Below are positions 5,140 to 8,105 of a stretch of DNA of 8,105 nt, in pieces. The position numbers were made by a program, and so were the translations under genes. This DNA comes from an uncultured Prevotellaceae bacterium (GTDB taxonomy: Bacteria > Bacteroidota > Bacteroidia > Bacteroidales > Bacteroidaceae). The notes beneath the pieces were generated by a model. It was not told the origin of the DNA, did not search any database, and worked only from the letters and a program-made list of their open reading frames with translations. Numbering within the stretch: position 1 is the first letter of the stretch; the number at the start of each line of letters is the position of its first letter. The stretch lies in assembly GCA_947306605.1 (NCBI GenBank), contig CAMZHB010000064.1:1-8105 (forward strand), written 5' to 3'.

Positions 5140-6840
5140 TTATTTGATTTCGAGAAGCATGTCGTCCACGTCGTCGCCCGGACAACACATGGGCAGCACA
5201 TTGTCTTCCTCCATGACGGCCACTTCCAACAAGTACGGTCCTTTGGCCGAAAGCATTTGGGCAATGGCGTTGTCGAGCTGTTCGCGTTCCGTCACCAGAG
5301 TGTAGGGGATGCGGTAGGCTTCGGCAATCTTGCCGTAGTCGGGGCTGAGCATGTGGGTGAACGAGTAGCGGCGGTCGAAGAAGAGTTCCTGCCACTGCCG
5401 CACGTTGCCCAGATAATTATTGTTCAAGAGAACGACTTTTACGGGGCACTGTTGTTCCATGATAGTGCCTAGTTCTTCGATGGTCATTTGCAGTCCGCCG
5501 TCACCCACGAAGAGACAAACGGTGCGGTCGGGCCGGCCGAAGGTGGCGCCAATGGCTGCAGGCAGGCCAAATCCCATGGTACCCATGCCGCCCGATGTGA
5601 CGATGCTGCGCTTCTCTGTGAAACGTGAGTAGCGGGCAGAGAGCATTTGGTTCTGGCCCACATCGGTCACTACGATGGCCTTCTCATGGCTCTGGGTGGC
5701 CACGCGTTCTATCACTTCACCCATCTTGACCGGTCCTTCTTTGGGGAATACTTCGGGTTCTATGACGAGGCGTTGTTCTTTGTCCTTATATTCGTTGAAA
5801 CTGTCGCGCCAGGCCTGGTGGTTATTTTCCTTTACCAAGGCAGTGACGGCTGACACGGTTTTCTTGCAGTCGCCCAGCACGGCGAGGTCCACGGCGATGT
5901 TTTTGTTTATTTCCGACGGATCGATGTCAAAGTGGATTTTCTTGGCCTGACGGGCATAGGTGCTTATCTTGCCTGTGATGCGGTCATCAAAGCGCATGCC
6001 GATGGCTATGAGCAAGTCACACTCCTGTGTTTTCACGTTCGAGGCCAGACTGCCGTGCATGCCCAGCATGCCCATGTTGAGCGGATGGTTTGTGGGCAAG
6101 GCAGAGAGTCCCAGCAGGGTGCATCCTGCCGGCATGTCAGCTTTTTCGATCAGTTGGCGCACCTCTTTTTGTGCCTCGCCCAGTTCCACGCCCTGTCCGA
6201 TGAGCACCAGAGGTTTCTTGGCGGCGTTAATCATTTCGGCAGCCGCTTCTATGCTTCCCGGTTTTGTGGGAGGCACGGCTTCATATCCGCGTTGGAAGCC
6301 CACCTTCTTTGGCACGTATTCCGCCGTTTCCACTTGGGCGTTGCGCGTAAAGTCGAGCACCACTGGACCCGGTCGTCCGCTGCGGGCAATGTGGAAAGCC
6401 AGGCTCACGGCACGTGTTATGTCTTCGGCGCTGCGTATCTGGTAGGCCCACTTCGAAATAGGCTGTGTCACGTTTACGATGTCGCATTCCTGGAAAGCGT
6501 CCGAACCGAGCATTTGGGCTCCCACCTGTCCGGCAATGACCACGATGGGTGTGCTGTCGAGCATGGCGTCGGCGATACCTGTGACGGTGTTGGTGGCTCC
6601 CGGTCCGCTGGTGACCAGGCAGACGCCCACTTCGCCGCTGACGCGGGCAAAACCTTCGGCGGCATGGACAGCGCCCTGTTCGTGCCGTACCAGAATGTGA
6701 TGTAGCCGGTCGCTGTAGTCGTAGAGTGCGTCAAATACGGGCATGATGGCACCGCCGGGGTAACCGAACAGTGTCTTTACTCCTTCGGCCACCAGACTGC
6801 GCATCAGTATTTCTGCACCCGATATCTTTGTTCTTGTCAT
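5140..6840 (-). CDS. ilvB: Acetolactate synthase large (catalytic) subunit
   Basis: The 566-residue thiamine-diphosphate enzyme joins two pyruvates to acetolactate, or pyruvate with 2-oxobutyrate to acetohydroxybutyrate, in the first common step of branched-chain amino acid synthesis. The N-terminal PYR domain has FGYPGGAIMPVFDALY (25-40) and the catalytic glutamate Glu54 in RHEQGAVHAAEG. The middle FAD-binding domain includes IGMRFDDRITG (280-290). The C-terminal PP domain has GDGGLQM (446-452) and NNNYLGNVRQWQ (473-484), the Mg-TPP binding motif with Trp483 of the herbicide-site region. All key residues seem present and length is normal. The start is unambiguous: MTRTKISGAE preceded by an A-rich leader, 34 bases after ilvD. 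It could be labelled ilvI or ilvG elsewhere; the partner is the adjacent ilvN. Confidence 0.97.
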   Translation of the reverse strand: MTRTKISGAEILMRSLVAEGVKTLFGYPGGAIMPVFDALYDYSDRLHHILVRHEQGAVHAAEGFARVSGEVGVCLVTSGPGATNTVTGIADAMLDSTPIVVIAGQVGAQMLGSDAFQECDIVNVTQPISKWAYQIRSAEDITRAVSLAFHIARSGRPGPVVLDFTRNAQVETAEYVPKKVGFQRGYEAVPPTKPGSIEAAAEMINAAKKPLVLIGQGVELGEAQKEVRQLIEKADMPAGCTLLGLSALPTNHPLNMGMLGMHGSLASNVKTQECDLLIAIGMRFDDRITGKISTYARQAKKIHFDIDPSEINKNIAVDLAVLGDCKKTVSAVTALVKENNHQAWRDSFNEYKDKEQRLVIEPEVFPKEGPVKMGEVIERVATQSHEKAIVVTDVGQNQMLSARYSRFTEKRSIVTSGGMGTMGFGLPAAIGATFGRPDRTVCLFVGDGGLQMTIEELGTIMEQQCPVKVVLLNNNYLGNVRQWQELFFDRRYSFTHMLSPDYGKIAEAYRIPYTLVTEREQLDNAIAQMLSAKGPYLLEVAVMEEDNVLPMCCPGDDVDDMLLEIK

Positions 6841-6874
6841 TTCTTATTTTGAGTCTTCTGAGTTCTCCTGTGAG

Positions 6875-8105
6875 TTAGTCGATCACTCTGACACCGCCCT
6901 TGTCGGCGCTGGCCACCATCGAGGCATAGATGCGCAGGGCTTTCGACACCTTGCGGTTGCGGCGCAGTGGCCAGACGGGCCGTGCGGCCAGTTCCTCATC
7001 AGTCAGTTTCACTTCGATACTGCGGCTGGGCAGGTCGATGACGATGATGTCGCCGTCTTTGATTTTACCGATGTTGCCACCTGCGGCCGCTTCGGGCGAG
7101 ATGTGTCCGATGCTCAGTCCGCTGGTGCCGCCGCTGAAGCGTCCGTCGGTGATGAGAGCGCAGGCCTTGCCCAGGTGGCGGCTTTTGATGTACGAGGTGG
7201 GGTAGAGCATTTCCTGCATGCCGGGTCCGCCCTTCGGCCCTTCGTGGGTGATGACCACCACGTCGCCGCTTTCCACTTGTCCGCCCAGGATGCCTTCGCA
7301 GGCGGCTTCCTGTGAGTCGAACACCTTGGCCGGTCCTTCGAAGTGCCAGATGTCCTTGTCCACACCCGCCGTTTTCACCACGCAGCCGTCCTGTGCGATG
7401 TTGCCGAAGAGCACGGCCAGTCCGCCGTCTTGGGTGTAGGCGTGTTGCAGGTCACGGATGCATCCCTCGGTGCGGTCAGTGTCTAAGGTGTCGTAGCGGC
7501 AGGCCTGCGAACCCATCCGTGTGGTAAACTTGCCCGCCGGGGCACTGTGGTAGATGCTGTCGGCCTCGGGGTCGAGTGTCGGGCCGGTAATGTCGTATTT
7601 CTTTATGGCTTCGCCCAGTGTCAGGCCGTCGGCGCGTTTCACGCTGAGGTCCAGCAGTCCGTCACCCTTGGCCAGCTCGCCCAGAATGCCCAGGATGCCG
7701 CCGGCGCGGTTGCAGTCCTGCACGGCATACTTCGGTGTGTTGGGCGACAATTTGCACAGACAGGGCACGCGGCGGCTCAAGGCGTCGATGTCCTTCATCT
7801 TGAAGTCCACGTCACCCTCGTTGGCCACGGCCAGCAGGTGCAGTATGGTGTTGGTGCTTCCGCCCATGGCAATGTCCAGTGTCATGGCGTTGAGGAAGGC
7901 CGGCCGTGTGGCGATGGAGCGTGGCAGCACGCTTTCGTCGCCGTCTTCGTAGTAGGCCATGGTATTCTTCACAATTTGTGCCGCGGCGTTCTTCAGCAGT
8001 TGGATGCGGTTCTCGTGGCTGGCCAGAATGGTGCCGTTGCCCGGCAGGGACAGTCCGATGGCTTCTGTGAGTGACTTCATGGAATTTGCCGTGAACATGC
8101 CGCTG
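6875..8105 (-). CDS. ilvD: Dihydroxy-acid dehydratase (5' partial)
   Basis: IlvD removes water from 2,3-dihydroxy-isovalerate or -methylvalerate to give the 2-oxo acids leading to valine and isoleucine, using an Fe-S cluster and Mg2+. The window holds about 409 C-terminal codons; some 190-200 residues are missing at the right edge, judging from a usual length near 600. The first readable residues, SGMFTANSMKSLTEA and GLSLPGNG, belong to the CSGMFTAN motif whose cysteine is an Fe-S ligand; its codon is cut by the window edge, with only its last base present. DIAMGGSTNTILH lies in the conserved active-site region, and ALITDGRFSGGTSG matches the second IlvD/Edd signature. The protein ends KGGVRVID, a normal C terminus. 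It is the first ilv gene seen; the operon promoter and any leader or attenuator lie outside the window. Confidence 0.96.
   Translation of the reverse strand, partial: SGMFTANSMKSLTEAIGLSLPGNGTILASHENRIQLLKNAAAQIVKNTMAYYEDGDESVLPRSIATRPAFLNAMTLDIAMGGSTNTILHLLAVANEGDVDFKMKDIDALSRRVPCLCKLSPNTPKYAVQDCNRAGGILGILGELAKGDGLLDLSVKRADGLTLGEAIKKYDITGPTLDPEADSIYHSAPAGKFTTRMGSQACRYDTLDTDRTEGCIRDLQHAYTQDGGLAVLFGNIAQDGCVVKTAGVDKDIWHFEGPAKVFDSQEAACEGILGGQVESGDVVVITHEGPKGGPGMQEMLYPTSYIKSRHLGKACALITDGRFSGGTSGLSIGHISPEAAAGGNIGKIKDGDIIVIDLPSRSIEVKLTDEELAARPVWPLRRNRKVSKALRIYASMVASADKGGVRVID

Overview
The window looks like chromosomal DNA from a member of the Bacteroidales, probably a fairly GC-rich Prevotella-like organism. 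The evidence is the gene order ilvD-ilvB-ilvN-acyl-ACP thioesterase-ilvC, which I recall as typical of Bacteroides and Prevotella, a Bacteroidota-type promoter (TTTG, 20 bp, TACCTTTG) and A-rich rather than Shine-Dalgarno-rich gene starts. Nothing mobile (IS, integrase, CRISPR, phage) and no rRNA or tRNA gene was recognised.

Layout: 1-164 holds the last 53 codons of a plus-strand gene of unknown function. Everything else that codes is on the minus strand, so read from right to left. It begins with ilvD (5' end outside the window), then ilvB, ilvN, an acyl-ACP thioesterase, ilvC and a sugar-type MFS permease, ending in a strong intrinsic terminator at about 1501-1533. The gaps between these genes are 34, 9, 3, -14 and 50 bp, with no promoter or terminator recognised inside, so this is very probably one operon. 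A second, short minus-strand operon follows. It has its own promoter at 1412-1443, a six-helix membrane protein, and a small winged-helix regulator joined to it by an ATGA overlap. Two hairpin terminators face each other in 258-346, between the regulator and the plus-strand gene.

Function: IlvB/IlvN make acetolactate or acetohydroxybutyrate, IlvC isomerises and reduces it, and IlvD dehydrates it to the 2-oxo acids that lead to valine, isoleucine and leucine. No transaminase, ilvA or leu gene lies in the window. The thioesterase inside the operon, overlapping ilvC, suggests a link between branched-chain precursor supply and fatty acid release, but this is inference.

The most interesting unexplained signal is a pair of nearly identical 17-bp palindromes (consensus GGTTTAT-N3-ATAAACC), 80 bp centre to centre. 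One fills the spacer between the -33 and -7 boxes of the small operon's promoter and the other lies in its leader. They are good candidates for operators of the winged-helix protein encoded by the same operon.
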